From the NCBI RefSeq assembly GCF_011762155.1, contig NZ_JAASQL010000001.1:682001-746000 (forward strand): a stretch of 64,000 bases of DNA, in the 5' to 3' direction. Shown here in pieces: positions 1 through 9,544 of the stretch. Position 1 is the stretch's first letter. Every line of letters begins with the position of its first letter. Both the position numbers and the translations under genes were made by a program. The notes under the pieces were generated by a model. The model worked only from the letters and a program-made list of their open reading frames with translations, searched no databases and was not told the origin of the DNA. Source of the DNA: Wenyingzhuangia heitensis. GTDB taxonomy: Bacteria > Bacteroidota > Bacteroidia > Flavobacteriales > Flavobacteriaceae.

Positions 1-221
1 AAAATTACAATTCCAGATGTAGGTCTGTCTAGTCTGTGTACAACTCCTAAATAAACATTTCCGGGTTTGTTTTCATTCTCTTTTATGTATTCTTTAACAA
101 CATCGCTTAAAGGCTTGTCTCCTGTTTTATCTCCTTGTGTAATGTCTCCAGAACGCTTGTTGATGACAACAATATGATTGTCTTCAAAAAGAATTTGCAA
201 GTTTTTTTTTGTAGAATGCAT
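1..221 (-). CDS. RluA-family pseudouridine synthase, N-terminal part (cut by window edge)
   Basis: Reading the minus strand from an ATG at 219-221 gives an open frame to the window edge. About 60 residues in it contains HRLDRPTSG, the catalytic signature of RluA/RluC/RluD-type pseudouridine synthases; the Asp of HRLD is the nucleophile of the family. The first residues (ILFEDNHIVVINKRSGD) match the usual start of the catalytic domain, so no S4 domain precedes it. That resembles short flavobacterial RluA-like proteins. The substrate (23S rRNA or tRNA uridines) cannot be told from this fragment. It lies 12 bp after the engB stop, so it probably belongs to the same operon. Confidence 0.85.
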   Translation of the reverse strand, partial: MHSTKKNLQILFEDNHIVVINKRSGDITQGDKTGDKPLSDVVKEYIKENENKPGNVYLGVVHRLDRPTSGIVI

Positions 222-233
222 AACCAATGCTAG

Positions 234-848
234 TTATAGGTTTCCTGCATAAAAATCATTATTGATGGTCTCAATAAAGTTTAAAATATCATTTTTACCA
301 TTTTTGTTGGCAGATGATGAAGTAAAATATGTAGGGAAATATTCAAATCTATCTTTTAACATAGCTGCTTCGTACTTGGCTATGTTTTGAGTAATTGCTT
401 TTGGCTTTAGCTTGTCTGTTTTGGTAAAGATAATTGCAAAAGGAATTTCATTTTCTGCTAAAAATTCCATAAAATCTACATCAATTTTTTGTGGAGTATG
501 ACGAGAGTCTACCAATACAAATGTGCAAACTAATTCTTTGCGTTGTTTAAAATAATCGGTAATAAAACTTTGAAATTCTTTTTTAGTTGTTTTAGATACA
601 CGAGCATATCCATACCCTGGTAAATCGACCAAAAACCAATTTTTATTTATCTTAAAGTGATTGATTAATTGTGTTTTTCCTGGGGTACCCGAAGTTTTTG
701 CAAGTTTATTTCTTCCTGTAAGCATATTAATTAAAGAAGATTTACCAACGTTAGATCTTCCAATAAAAGCGTATTCAGGAAGTTTTTCTGTAGGACATTT
801 AGAGACCTCAGAATTACTTATAATAAATTCGGCAGATTTAATCTGCAT
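234..848 (-). CDS. engB: Ribosome biogenesis GTPase EngB/YsxC (YihA)
   Basis: A 204-residue TRAFAC-class GTPase of standard family length. G1 is GRSNVGKSS at residues 30-38, G3 is DLPGYG at 75-80 and G4 is TKTD at 142-145, with a following SSSANK (G5-like). EngB/YsxC family members bind GTP and act late in assembly of the 50S ribosomal subunit, and they are essential in several bacteria. Its ATG overlaps the stop of the upstream hydrolase by one base (TAATG), so the two genes are probably translationally coupled. The pseudouridine synthase fragment follows 12 bp downstream, an RNA/ribosome context that fits. Confidence 0.95.
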   Translation of the reverse strand: MQIKSAEFIISNSEVSKCPTEKLPEYAFIGRSNVGKSSLINMLTGRNKLAKTSGTPGKTQLINHFKINKNWFLVDLPGYGYARVSKTTKKEFQSFITDYFKQRKELVCTFVLVDSRHTPQKIDVDFMEFLAENEIPFAIIFTKTDKLKPKAITQNIAKYEAAMLKDRFEYFPTYFTSSSANKNGKNDILNFIETINNDFYAGNL

Positions 849-1615
849 TATTTTATGTTGTTTTTGTCAAACCAAGCATTTACTGTTTCGTTAAATAAAA
901 GTGGATGTTCCATCATAGGGGCATGACCACATTTATCAATCCAAAATAATTCAGAATTTGGCATTAATTGATTGAATTCATTTGCTACGTCTGGTGGTGT
1001 AACATTGTCTTGTTTTCCCCAAACTAAACAAGTAGGCACTTTCATGTTTGGTAAGTCCTTAGCCATATTGTGTCTAATCGCACTTTTTGCCAAGGCTAAA
1101 ATTCTAATCGCACAATTTCTATCGTTTACAATTTCAAATAAATCATCAACCATTTTTTTTGTAGCTGTTTTAGGGTCGTAAAATACTGCTTCTGTTTTGG
1201 CTTTAATATATTCATAATCCCCTCTTTTAGGGTAAGTGTCTCCCATTGCGTTTTCATACAATCCAGAGCTACCTGTAAGTACAAGAGAGTCTACCAATTC
1301 GGGGAATGCTTTTGTAATATACAAAGAAACATGACCACCTAATGAGTTCCCTAGTAAAGTAGCGTTAGGAACGTTTTTAAATTCCATAAAACTCTTTACA
1401 AACTTAGCTAAATTCTTAACGTTTGTCTTAATTATAGGTAATGTATATATAGGTAATTCAGGTACTAATACTCTGTATCCGTTTTTAGAAAAGTGTTTTA
1501 CCACACCCGCAAAATCATCAAGAGTCCCCATTAAACCGTGTAAAACGATAATTGTCTTACCTTCTCCAGCTTCAATGTATTTAAACTCTCCCTCCGTTTT
1601 AACGTTATATTCCAT
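848..1615 (-). CDS. Alpha/beta-fold hydrolase
   Basis: A 255-residue alpha/beta hydrolase. The oxyanion-hole motif HG is at residues 26-27, the nucleophile elbow GNSLGG at 89-94 puts Ser91 as nucleophile, and Asp203 (WGKQDN) and His231 (KCGHAP) complete a plausible catalytic triad. No signal peptide is seen, so it should be cytoplasmic. The pattern is that of small lipase/esterase-like or MhpC-like hydrolases; the substrate is not evident. It is first in the engB operon, with a likely promoter at 1643-1650, and overlaps engB by one base. Confidence 0.88.
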   Translation of the reverse strand: MEYNVKTEGEFKYIEAGEGKTIIVLHGLMGTLDDFAGVVKHFSKNGYRVLVPELPIYTLPIIKTNVKNLAKFVKSFMEFKNVPNATLLGNSLGGHVSLYITKAFPELVDSLVLTGSSGLYENAMGDTYPKRGDYEYIKAKTEAVFYDPKTATKKMVDDLFEIVNDRNCAIRILALAKSAIRHNMAKDLPNMKVPTCLVWGKQDNVTPPDVANEFNQLMPNSELFWIDKCGHAPMMEHPLLFNETVNAWFDKNNIK

Positions 1616-1642
1616 GCTTATTTTCTAGGCTTAGGTTTGGCA

Positions 1643-1650
1643 CAAATGTA
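1643..1650 (-). promoter_or_regulatory. Probable Bacteroidota -7 box for the hydrolase-engB operon
   Basis: On the minus strand the sequence reads TACATTTG, matching the Bacteroidota -7 consensus TAnnTTTG, 27 nt before the hydrolase ATG. A well-spaced TTG -33 element is not obvious, so this rests on the -7 box and its position only. Confidence 0.45.
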
Positions 1651-1753
1651 AACTTTTTTTGACAAAAAAACACGAATTGTTAAATATAGCTGTTTTCTAG
1701 AAAATAGAGTTCTTAACTAGTTGATATTTAAAATGTAAGGATTTAGGTGCTTT

Positions 1754-1804
1754 GTGGGAAAACTTATCAACAATGTGGGGTAAAGTGGTAAAAAGTGGTA
1801 AAAT
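1754..1804 (+). promoter_or_regulatory. MraZ operator: direct GTGG repeats with 10-bp period
   Basis: GTGG occurs at 1775, 1785 and 1795, exactly 10 bp apart (GTGGGGTAAA, GTGGTAAAAA, GTGGTAAAAT), with a further GTGGG at 1754, about two turns upstream. MraZ proteins of E. coli and Mycoplasma bind direct repeats of TGGG- or AAAGTG-type boxes with this helical spacing ahead of their own operons. These boxes lie just upstream of the putative -7 box at 1811, so bound MraZ would cover the -33 region. Autoregulation of the dcw cluster is inferred. Confidence 0.75.
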
Positions 1805-1810
1805 ATTTTA

Positions 1811-1818
1811 TATTTTTG
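1811..1818 (+). promoter_or_regulatory. Probable dcw cluster promoter (-7 box TATTTTTG)
   Basis: TATTTTTG fits TAnnTTTG and ends 18 nt before the mraZ GTG start, giving a short 5' leader. No clear TTG is found at -33, where the MraZ-type repeats lie instead. Confidence 0.5.
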
Positions 1819-1836
1819 AAAAATAGAATAGAATAG

Positions 1837-2310
1837 GTGGAAGCATTAATAGGAACATACGAATGTAAAACAGACACGAAAGGTCGTGTGATGCTTGCTG
1901 CTGGGTTGAAAAAACAGTTGAAAGGTGTTGTGTATGAGGGGTTTGTGTTAAAGCGTTCTGTGTTTCAGCCTTGTTTGGAACTATATCCTATTAAAGAGTG
2001 GAACAAGGTAATGGGGCAAGTGGGGAAACTAAATCGTTTTGTAAAAAAGAACAATGATTTTATCCGATTGTTTACCGCGGGGGTTAAAAATGTTGAATTA
2101 GATGCTTCTGGTAGATTGTTATTGCCAAAAGATTTGTTGGCTTATTCTAAAATAAAAAAAGAAGTGGTGTTGTCATCGGCAGTGTCAATTATAGAGATAT
2201 GGGATAAAGAATTGTATGAGAATGCAATCAATGGTGCTTTAGATGATTTTGCTGAATTGGCAGAACAAGTAATGGGCGGTTTAAATACAGAAGAAGATGA
2301 GTTATCATAA
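1837..2310 (+). CDS. mraZ: Transcriptional regulator MraZ
   Basis: A 157-residue protein with the two AbrB-like MraZ half-domains, each with its DNA-contact motif: DTKGR at residues 13-17 and DASGR at 89-93. MraZ forms ring-shaped oligomers that bind direct repeats ahead of the dcw operon and generally repress it. The start is GTG, because the conserved N-terminus (MEALIGTYEC) begins there and no in-frame ATG lies near. It heads the division and wall cluster, has a matching operator directly upstream, and overlaps rsmH by 14 bp. Confidence 0.96.
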   Translation: MEALIGTYECKTDTKGRVMLAAGLKKQLKGVVYEGFVLKRSVFQPCLELYPIKEWNKVMGQVGKLNRFVKKNNDFIRLFTAGVKNVELDASGRLLLPKDLLAYSKIKKEVVLSSAVSIIEIWDKELYENAINGALDDFAELAEQVMGGLNTEEDELS

Positions 2311-3199
2311 TCCGGTGTTGTTAAAAGAAAGTGTAGATGCTTTAGAGATAAAGTCTGATGGAGTGTATGTGGATGTGACTTTTGGTGGCGGTGGTCATTC
2401 TAGGGAGATTTTGTCTCGTTTGGGTGAGAACGGAAAATTGTTTGCTTTTGATCAAGATCCTGATGCGCATGAAAATGCTTTGGATGATGAGCGTTTTACC
2501 TTAATTCCTCAGAATTTTAGATATATTCAGCGTTTTTTAAGGTTCTATGGGGCTAAAAAAGTAGATGGTGTTTTGGGTGATTTTGGAGTGTCTTCTCATC
2601 AGTTTGATCAAGCAGAAAGAGGATTTTCAACTCGTTTTAATGCGCAATTAGACATGCGTATGGATCAAAAAGCTGAAGTAAGTGCTTCTCATATTATAAA
2701 CAAGTATTCTCAAGAAGATCTAGCAAACTTATTGTTTCAATACGGAGAGTTAAGAAATGGTAGAGCAATGGCTAAGGTAATTGTAGAGGCTAGGGTGGAT
2801 AATAAAATAGAAACAAGCTTTGAGTTGAAGGAAGTGTTAGCTTCTTTTTTGCCAAAAGCTAAAGAGCATAAAATTTTAGCTCAAATATTTCAAGCCTTAA
2901 GAATAGAGGTGAATCAAGAATTAGAGGTGTTGAAAGAATTTTTAACTCAAATTCCAGATGTCTTAACAGAAGACGGAAGGTTGAGTGTGATCTCGTATCA
3001 TTCTTTAGAAGATAGATTGGTGAAGAGATTTATTCAGAAAGGAATGTTTGAGGGAGAACCTGAAAAAGATTTTTATGGAAACTTTAGTGTGCCTATGGAA
3101 AAAGTAGGTGGTTTAATAGTGCCTACTAAAGAAGAAATTAAAATTAATAACAGGGCACGAAGCGCAAAATTAAGAATAGCAAAGCTTAAAAACGGATGA
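2297..3199 (+). CDS. rsmH: 16S rRNA (cytosine(1402)-N(4))-methyltransferase RsmH (MraW)
   Basis: A 300-residue class I SAM-dependent methyltransferase of normal family length. It starts with the typical MSYHNPVLLKES and has the SAM-binding loop DVTFGGGGHS around residues 26-35. The C-terminal part carries the family signatures SYHSLEDR and NNRARSAKLR. RsmH methylates N4 of C1402 in the 16S rRNA decoding centre. It overlaps mraZ at its start and the ftsL-like gene (4 bp) at its end, indicating tight translational coupling. Confidence 0.96.
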   Translation: MSYHNPVLLKESVDALEIKSDGVYVDVTFGGGGHSREILSRLGENGKLFAFDQDPDAHENALDDERFTLIPQNFRYIQRFLRFYGAKKVDGVLGDFGVSSHQFDQAERGFSTRFNAQLDMRMDQKAEVSASHIINKYSQEDLANLLFQYGELRNGRAMAKVIVEARVDNKIETSFELKEVLASFLPKAKEHKILAQIFQALRIEVNQELEVLKEFLTQIPDVLTEDGRLSVISYHSLEDRLVKRFIQKGMFEGEPEKDFYGNFSVPMEKVGGLIVPTKEEIKINNRARSAKLRIAKLKNG

Positions 3200-3522
3200 T
3201 AGGAGTTGGTGAGTTTGTGTCAGGAATATTAAAGGGGGATTTTTTAGTTAAAAATGATTCTTTTAAAAACTGGAAAGTAATTTTTGTGGTTTTAGGAATG
3301 TCTATAGTTATGATTACGTGTGCACATAGTACTGATGAAAAGGTAATAAAAATAGCCTATTTAACTAAAAAAATAAGAGTACTAAAAGCTGAATATGTTG
3401 ATAGCGCTACTAAGGTAACTCACTTAAGAATGGAGTCAACCATAAAAGAAAAAGTAGAAAACCAGGGGTTGGAGGCCTCAGAAGAACCTCCTGTAAAAAT
3501 TGTTGTGAAAATACCTAAATAA
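3196..3522 (+). CDS. ftsL: FtsL-like cell division protein
   Basis: A 108-residue protein with a short cytoplasmic N-terminus, one membrane segment at about residues 28-46 and a following stretch of about 45 residues with heptad-like hydrophobic spacing (KIAYLTKKIRVLKAEYVDS) suited to a coiled coil. This is the plan of FtsL, which joins FtsB/DivIC and FtsQ at the septum. Sequence similarity to proteobacterial FtsL is very weak, so the call rests on size, topology and position between rsmH and the division PBP, where ftsL always sits. It overlaps rsmH by 4 bp. Confidence 0.82.
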   Translation: MIGVGEFVSGILKGDFLVKNDSFKNWKVIFVVLGMSIVMITCAHSTDEKVIKIAYLTKKIRVLKAEYVDSATKVTHLRMESTIKEKVENQGLEASEEPPVKIVVKIPK

Positions 3523-3529
3523 AATAAAG

Positions 3530-5524
3530 TTGAGTACCACAAAAAAAAGCATTGTAGACAGATTGGGCTGGTTAGTAGTATTGCTAACTGTGCTTTTTGT
3601 TGTTTTAGCGGTACGTGTAGGTTTTATTCAATCTGTAGAGGGAGCTCGTTATCGTAAAATTTCTGCGCAACGTACTATTAAAACAGATACGGTTTTTGCT
3701 AACAGAGGAAATATTTACGCAACTAGTGGAGATTTGTTGGCGACAACCATGTCTAAATATACCGTAAGATTGGATTTGGTATCTGTTAAAAATGATGTAT
3801 TTGAAAAAAACATCAATGCTTTAAGTGATTCATTATCTGTTTTGTTTGGAAAGCCATCATCTCATTACAACCAATATTTAAGAACAGCTAAAAGACGTAA
3901 AAATCGTTATTTGTTTTTGGCTAGAGATTTAGGGTATATAGATTATGCTAGGTTAAAAACGTTTCCAATTTTAAAATTAGGTCAATATAGAGGAGGGGTA
4001 ATTACAGAGCAAAGAAACGTAAGAGCAAGACCTTTAGGGGAGATGGGGGTGAGAACCATTGGGTATGCAGATTATAGAGGAAATGTAGGAGTAGAAGGAG
4101 CTTATATAAAATATTTGAGAGAACAACACGGTTGGCGAAAAAAACAAAAAATTGCCAAAGGACAGTGGAAACCAATCAACGATAAAAATGAACAGGAGCC
4201 ACAAGATGGAAGTGATGTCATTACAACGATTGATGTAAATATTCAAGATGTAGCTCATCATGCTTTGTTACAGCAATTAGAAACTTTTGAAGCAGATCAT
4301 GGTTGTGTAGTGGTAATGGAGACCAAAACCGGTGAGGTTAGAGCCATTGCTAATTTAGGTAGAAATGGAGTTAACGGAGGATATTACGAGAAAAGAAATT
4401 ACGCAATTTACGAAGCGCAAGAGCCAGGGTCTACCTTTAAGTTGGCTAGTTTGTTAGTTGGTTTAGAAGATAAAAAAGTGGATACAGGTGATGTAGTGGA
4501 TACAGAAAAAGGAAGGATTAAAGTATATGGAAGAAGTATTATTGATTCTCATAGAGGTGGGTACGGAAAAATATCTTTGGCTAGAGCTATAGAGGTTTCT
4601 TCAAATGTTGGGATTGCTAAAATGGTGATGGAATCTTATAATAACAATCCTCAAAAATTTGTAGACGGAATTAATAAGTTAGGTTTTGGTAAAAAAATAG
4701 GAGTACCTATTAAAGGAGAAGGAAAACCATTTATTCCAGATCCTAAATATGTAAAAAGAGGAGATCCTAAAAGTTGGAATGGTCTTTCTTTGCCTTGGAT
4801 GGCTTGGGGATATGGAGTAAAAGTTACAGCATTGCAGTTGATTACTTTTTACAACGCTATTGCAAATGATGGTGTAATGGTAAAGCCAAAGTTTATTAAA
4901 GAATTAAGAAATAACGGAGAAGTTGAAAAATCTTTTGACCCTGTAGTTTTAAATTCCAAAATAGCTTCCAAAGAAACAATAGATAAATTACAAGAAATTT
5001 TAAAAAATGTTGTCGTTAGAGGGACTGGAGAAAAATTATATTCTCCAAACTTTTCAATGGCAGGTAAAACAGGGACTTGTCAAACCGAGTACTGGACAGA
5101 TAATACGCAGTATGTTTCTTCATTTGCAGGTTTTTTTCCAGCTGAAAATCCAAAGTATTCTTGCATTGTGGTGGTAAATAAACCTAATAAAAGAAAAGGT
5201 TATTATGGAGCAACCGTTGCAGCTCCTGTGTTTAAAGCAATTGCTCAGAAAATTTATACAAGCGAATTACAAGAGCAATCAGTTTTGTTAGACACTCCTG
5301 TTTTGGCTAGGGTAGAGGAGTCTAATCATCAGTTTCAAAAAGAAAATATAAGCACAGAAAATAAAATGCCAAACGTAAACGGTATGCCTGTTATGGATGC
5401 TGTTTCGGTGTTAGAGAATAAAGGATTAAAAGTGGCACTTAATGGAGATTTAGGTTTTGTTAAAAAACAATCTATAAGACAAGGGGTTGCTATTAAAAAA
5501 GGACAACAAGTAGTATTGTACTAA
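3530..5524 (+). CDS. ftsI: Division-type class B penicillin-binding protein with PASTA domain (FtsI/PBP3)
   Basis: A 664-residue class B PBP with one membrane anchor (about residues 12-33), a PBP dimerisation domain and a transpeptidase domain with all three catalytic motifs: STFK (Ser301, Lys304), SSN at 357-359 and KTGT at 513-516. A single PASTA domain fills about residues 605-664. It cross-links septal peptidoglycan together with the SEDS protein FtsW, which is encoded downstream. The start is the TTG at 3530, since no ATG or GTG lies closer to the anchor. It is the most distal protein of its kind in the cluster and lies 1 bp before murE. Confidence 0.94.
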   Translation: MSTTKKSIVDRLGWLVVLLTVLFVVLAVRVGFIQSVEGARYRKISAQRTIKTDTVFANRGNIYATSGDLLATTMSKYTVRLDLVSVKNDVFEKNINALSDSLSVLFGKPSSHYNQYLRTAKRRKNRYLFLARDLGYIDYARLKTFPILKLGQYRGGVITEQRNVRARPLGEMGVRTIGYADYRGNVGVEGAYIKYLREQHGWRKKQKIAKGQWKPINDKNEQEPQDGSDVITTIDVNIQDVAHHALLQQLETFEADHGCVVVMETKTGEVRAIANLGRNGVNGGYYEKRNYAIYEAQEPGSTFKLASLLVGLEDKKVDTGDVVDTEKGRIKVYGRSIIDSHRGGYGKISLARAIEVSSNVGIAKMVMESYNNNPQKFVDGINKLGFGKKIGVPIKGEGKPFIPDPKYVKRGDPKSWNGLSLPWMAWGYGVKVTALQLITFYNAIANDGVMVKPKFIKELRNNGEVEKSFDPVVLNSKIASKETIDKLQEILKNVVVRGTGEKLYSPNFSMAGKTGTCQTEYWTDNTQYVSSFAGFFPAENPKYSCIVVVNKPNKRKGYYGATVAAPVFKAIAQKIYTSELQEQSVLLDTPVLARVEESNHQFQKENISTENKMPNVNGMPVMDAVSVLENKGLKVALNGDLGFVKKQSIRQGVAIKKGQQVVLY

Positions 5525-5525
5525 A

Positions 5526-6992
5526 ATGGAATTAAATAAAATTTTACATAAGGTAAAAATAGAAGCTTCTAAAAACTGGAATCAACAGTTGTTGGGGGTC
5601 TCTGCTATTGCTTTTGATTCTAGAAAAGTAGTGAAAGATACTTTGTTTGTAGCTCAAAAAGGAGTGCATGTAGATGGGCATCAATATATAGAAAAAGCAA
5701 TTTCTTTAGGAGCAAGTGTTATTGTTTGTGAGGAAATGCCTGAAATAATAAATAGGGTTACGGTGTTTATAGTTGTAAAAAATGCAAATATAGCCTTGGC
5801 TCAATTGGCTGCTAATTTTTATGAACATCCCTCAGAAAAAATAAAATTAGTAGGGGTTACAGGTACCAATGGTAAAACTACAGTAGCTAGTTTGTTGTGT
5901 CAATTGTTTCAGTTACTAGGTTATAAGACAGGGTTATTGTCTACGGTAAAAATTATTATAGATCAAGAAGTATTACCTGCTACACATACGACTCCAGATT
6001 CATTGGCGATCAATCAATTTATGGCTAAAATGGTAGCGGCTGGTGTAGAATATTGTTTTATGGAAGTAAGTTCTCACGGAATTCATCAGTCTAGAACCTA
6101 CGGATTAGATTTTAATGGTGGAGTTTTTACCAATATCACACATGATCATTTAGATTATCATAAAACATTTAGTGAGTATAGAGATGTAAAAAAATCTTTT
6201 TTTGATGAGCTGTCTAAGCATGCATTTGCCATTACAAATCTAGATGACAAGAACGGAAATATAATGTTGCAAAATAGCAAGGCAACAAAAAAATCATATT
6301 CACAAAAAACGTTAGCAGATTATAAAGTAAAAATTCTTGAAAAAAGTTTTTCTGGAATGTTATTACAAATCAATAATCAAGAAGTTTGGGTGCAGTTAGT
6401 AGGTGGTTTTAATGCATCAAACCTAGTTGCTATATATGGAGTAGCGAAAGAGTTAGGTGTGGATGATTTGGAATTGTTAACGGGATTAAGTCAATTAAAA
6501 AGTGTAGATGGTCGTTTTCAATATCAAGTATCTAGTACGGGAATTGTAAGTGTGGTAGATTATGCACACACTCCAGATGCTTTAAAAAATATATTAAGTA
6601 CGATTAAAGATGTAGCTCAGCCAGGAGTAAGTATTATTACGGTAGTAGGTTGTGGAGGTGATAGAGATAAAACCAAAAGACCTATAATGGCAGCGATTTC
6701 GGCAGAACTAAGTATGCAGGTTATTTTAACATCAGACAATCCAAGAACAGAAAATCCTATAACAATTTTAGAGGATATGGAGGCTGGTATTAAAGATGAG
6801 TATGCTTCTAAAGTTTTGGTAATTGAAGATAGAAGACAGGCAATAAAAACAGCTTGTAAGTTGGCAAAAAAGAACGATGTGGTTTTAGTGGCTGGAAAAG
6901 GACACGAAACCTATCAGGAAATTAACGGAGAGCGAACTTATTTTAATGATAAAGAAACACTAATAGAAACCTTTGAAATACTAAAGAAATAA
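5526..6992 (+). CDS. murE: UDP-N-acetylmuramoyl-L-alanyl-D-glutamate--2,6-diaminopimelate ligase
   Basis: A 488-residue Mur ligase. The N-terminal UDP-MurNAc-binding domain is followed by the ATP loop [10 protein letters not shown] at about residues 110-119, and the C-terminal domain carries DNPR at 404-407. DNPR is the established signature of MurE enzymes that add meso-diaminopimelate, whereas lysine-adding enzymes have DNPA or similar. The wall is therefore predicted to be of the meso-DAP type, as expected for this phylum. The gene follows ftsI by 1 bp and shares one base with mraY. Confidence 0.96.
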   Translation: MELNKILHKVKIEASKNWNQQLLGVSAIAFDSRKVVKDTLFVAQKGVHVDGHQYIEKAISLGASVIVCEEMPEIINRVTVFIVVKNANIALAQLAANFYEHPSEKIKLVGVTGTNGKTTVASLLCQLFQLLGYKTGLLSTVKIIIDQEVLPATHTTPDSLAINQFMAKMVAAGVEYCFMEVSSHGIHQSRTYGLDFNGGVFTNITHDHLDYHKTFSEYRDVKKSFFDELSKHAFAITNLDDKNGNIMLQNSKATKKSYSQKTLADYKVKILEKSFSGMLLQINNQEVWVQLVGGFNASNLVAIYGVAKELGVDDLELLTGLSQLKSVDGRFQYQVSSTGIVSVVDYAHTPDALKNILSTIKDVAQPGVSIITVVGCGGDRDKTKRPIMAAISAELSMQVILTSDNPRTENPITILEDMEAGIKDEYASKVLVIEDRRQAIKTACKLAKKNDVVLVAGKGHETYQEINGERTYFNDKETLIETFEILKK

Positions 6993-8206
6993 TGTTGTAT
7001 TACTTATTCGATTTTTTAGAAAATGAATATCAATTAACCGGAGCTAGTTTGTTTCAGTTTATCACATTCCGTTCTGCGTTGGCATTTATGGTTTCATTAT
7101 TACTGTCTACTATTTATGGTAAAAGATTAATCAACTATTTAAGAAAACAGCAAATAGGAGAAACTGTTAGAGATTTAGGTTTAGAAGGACAAGTGCAAAA
7201 AGCAGGTACACCTACTATGGGTGGACTTATTATTATTTTGGCAACCTTAATTCCGGTGTTTTTGTTTGCTAAGCTAGATAATATTTATGTAATTATTCTA
7301 ATAATTACCACATTGTGGATGGGAGTTATTGGTTTTATTGATGATTATATTAAAGTCTTTAAAAAAGACAAAGAAGGACTAAAAGGAAAGTTTAAAGTTT
7401 TAGGTCAGGTTGGTTTAGGGTTGTTTGTAGGGGTTATGTTTTACTTCCATCCCTCAGTAACTATGAAATCTGAATTGCCATTTTCTGAAAAGATAGCCAA
7501 TACACATTTGTTTGGAGAGGCTCATAAATCGGTAAAAACAACTATTCCTTTTTTAAAAGGAAATGAATTTGATTACACAGCCGTTTTAGGCTGGTTGGGT
7601 GATAATGCAGCAGATTATGCTTGGCTTATTTTTATACCTGTTGTAATCTTTATTGTAACTGGGGTTTCTAACGGAGCTAATTTAACAGACGGAATTGATG
7701 GTTTGGCTGCAGGAACATCTACTATTATTGTGGCTGTTTTAGGAGTCTTTGCTTGGGTGTCTGGTAACATTATTTTCTCAGATTATTTAAACGTAATGTA
7801 CATTCCAAACTCTGGAGAAATGACCGTTTATATCAGTGCTTTTGCAGGTGGGTTGATAGGTTTTTTATGGTACAATACTTATCCTGCTCAAGTATTTATG
7901 GGAGATACGGGTAGTTTAACTATTGGTGGAATTATAGCGGTAATTGCTATTGCGGTTCGTAAAGAATTACTAATCCCTATTTTAGCAGGAATCTTTTTTG
8001 CAGAAAATTTATCTGTAGTCTTACAAGTTGGATGGTTTAAGTACACAAAAAAGAAATTTGGAGAAGGTAGAAGGATTTTTAAAATGGCTCCATTGCATCA
8101 TCACTATCAAAAGAAAGGATATCACGAAAGTAAAATAGTAGCTAGGTTTTTAATTATAGGAATCTTGTTGGCAGTATTGTCTGTTGTTACATTAAAAATG
8201 AGATAA
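6992..8206 (+). CDS. mraY: Phospho-N-acetylmuramoyl-pentapeptide-transferase
   Basis: A 404-residue polytopic membrane enzyme that transfers phospho-MurNAc-pentapeptide to undecaprenyl phosphate, making lipid I. Visible family motifs are GTPTMGG (72-78), DDYIK (117-121), [10 protein letters not shown] around 230-239, MGDTGSL, and the MAPLHHHYQ cluster near the C-terminus. It is about 40 residues longer than E. coli MraY because of an insert near residues 155-205 between conserved segments, a feature common in Bacteroidota MraY. It overlaps murE by one base and abuts murD. Confidence 0.97.
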   Translation: MLYYLFDFLENEYQLTGASLFQFITFRSALAFMVSLLLSTIYGKRLINYLRKQQIGETVRDLGLEGQVQKAGTPTMGGLIIILATLIPVFLFAKLDNIYVIILIITTLWMGVIGFIDDYIKVFKKDKEGLKGKFKVLGQVGLGLFVGVMFYFHPSVTMKSELPFSEKIANTHLFGEAHKSVKTTIPFLKGNEFDYTAVLGWLGDNAADYAWLIFIPVVIFIVTGVSNGANLTDGIDGLAAGTSTIIVAVLGVFAWVSGNIIFSDYLNVMYIPNSGEMTVYISAFAGGLIGFLWYNTYPAQVFMGDTGSLTIGGIIAVIAIAVRKELLIPILAGIFFAENLSVVLQVGWFKYTKKKFGEGRRIFKMAPLHHHYQKKGYHESKIVARFLIIGILLAVLSVVTLKMR

Positions 8207-9541
8207 ATGAAGAGAGTTGTTGTTCTAGGAGCAGGAGAGAGCGGTGTAGGGGCAGCCATTTTAGCTAAAAAGTTAGGAATGGATGTTTTTGTATCTGACA
8301 AATCTGTGATTAAAGAAAAATACTTAAAGCAATTAAAGAAAGAAGGAATTGCTTTTGAGTCTGGACAACATACACATGGTTTGATTTTGAATGCTAATGT
8401 GGTAGTGAAAAGCCCGGGAATTCCAGATCATATTCCATTTATAAAAAATATTAAAGAAGCCGGAATTTCAATCATCTCAGAAATTGAGTTTGCAGCACAG
8501 CATAGTACTGCTAAGGTAATTGGAATTACAGGTTCAAACGGAAAAACAACCACTACCATGCTAACGCATCACTTGTTAAAACAAGCAGGTTATAATGTTG
8601 GAATTGGTGGGAATATAGGAGAAAGTTATGCGGAGCAAGTAGCCAATCAAAATTTTGATAAATACGTATTGGAGTTAAGTAGTTTTCAGTTGGATGGAAT
8701 TGAGTTATTTAGACCTCATATTGCCATGATAACAAATATAACTCCAGATCATTTGGATAGATATGAATATGATTTTGATAAATACATAGATTCAAAATTT
8801 AGAATAACCAAAAATCAAAAAGCATCTGATTATTTAATTTATGATGCCGATGACCCTGTGATTGTGGAGGGGATAAAAAAACACAGTCCAAAGGCTCAAC
8901 TAGTGCCCTTCTCGTTACAAACAAAACAAGAATTTGGAGCTTATGTTGACCAAAAGGATATAGTCATTAATATTAGAAAAAAAGAATTAAGAATGAGCAT
9001 TTCAAAATTATCATTACAAGGTAAACACAATACTAAAAATGCCATGGCAGCTACGTTAGCATCGCAATTGTTAAAAGCTAGAAAACAAACTATTTTAGAG
9101 TCTCTTGAGAATTTTGAGGGAGCAGAACATAGATTAGAACACGTATTAAAAGTAAACGGAGTAGAATATATTAACGATTCTAAAGCGACCAATGTAAATG
9201 CTACGTTTTATGCATTAGAGTGTATGAATAATCCAACTGTTTGGATTGTAGGTGGGGTGGATAAAGGAAACGATTATGCAGAGTTGTATCCCTTAGTAAG
9301 AGAAAAAGTAAAAGCAATTATTTGTTTGGGATTAGACAATACTAAAATTAAAGCTGCATTTGGTAGCATTGTAGATTTTATAGAGGAAGTAGAAAGTGCA
9401 GATGCTGCTGTAAAAATTGCTTACAAATTAGCAGATAAAGGAGAAACTGTATTACTATCTCCTGCTTGTGCTAGTTTTGATCTGTTTGAAAGTTATGAGG
9501 ATAGAGGTCGTAAATTTAAAGATGCTGTAAGAAACTTATAA
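8207..9541 (+). CDS. murD: UDP-N-acetylmuramoyl-L-alanine--D-glutamate ligase
   Basis: A 444-residue Mur ligase with an N-terminal Rossmann-like motif (VLGAGESGVGAA, residues 6-17) and the ATP loop GITGSNGKTTTT at about 106-117. The central HLDRY and the later NDSKATN and SPACASFD motifs are typical of MurD. It adds D-glutamate to UDP-MurNAc-L-Ala in the cytoplasm. It starts directly after the mraY stop and is followed by ftsW after 3 bp. Confidence 0.96.
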   Translation: MKRVVVLGAGESGVGAAILAKKLGMDVFVSDKSVIKEKYLKQLKKEGIAFESGQHTHGLILNANVVVKSPGIPDHIPFIKNIKEAGISIISEIEFAAQHSTAKVIGITGSNGKTTTTMLTHHLLKQAGYNVGIGGNIGESYAEQVANQNFDKYVLELSSFQLDGIELFRPHIAMITNITPDHLDRYEYDFDKYIDSKFRITKNQKASDYLIYDADDPVIVEGIKKHSPKAQLVPFSLQTKQEFGAYVDQKDIVINIRKKELRMSISKLSLQGKHNTKNAMAATLASQLLKARKQTILESLENFEGAEHRLEHVLKVNGVEYINDSKATNVNATFYALECMNNPTVWIVGGVDKGNDYAELYPLVREKVKAIICLGLDNTKIKAAFGSIVDFIEEVESADAAVKIAYKLADKGETVLLSPACASFDLFESYEDRGRKFKDAVRNL

Positions 9542-9544
9542 AAA

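Noticed and set aside
1764-1772. TTATCAACA resembling a DnaA box upstream of mraZ
   Set aside because: One mismatch to TTATCCACA, only one site, and no origin-type context (no dnaA/dnaN, no AT-rich unwinding array). It is more simply part of the MraZ operator region.
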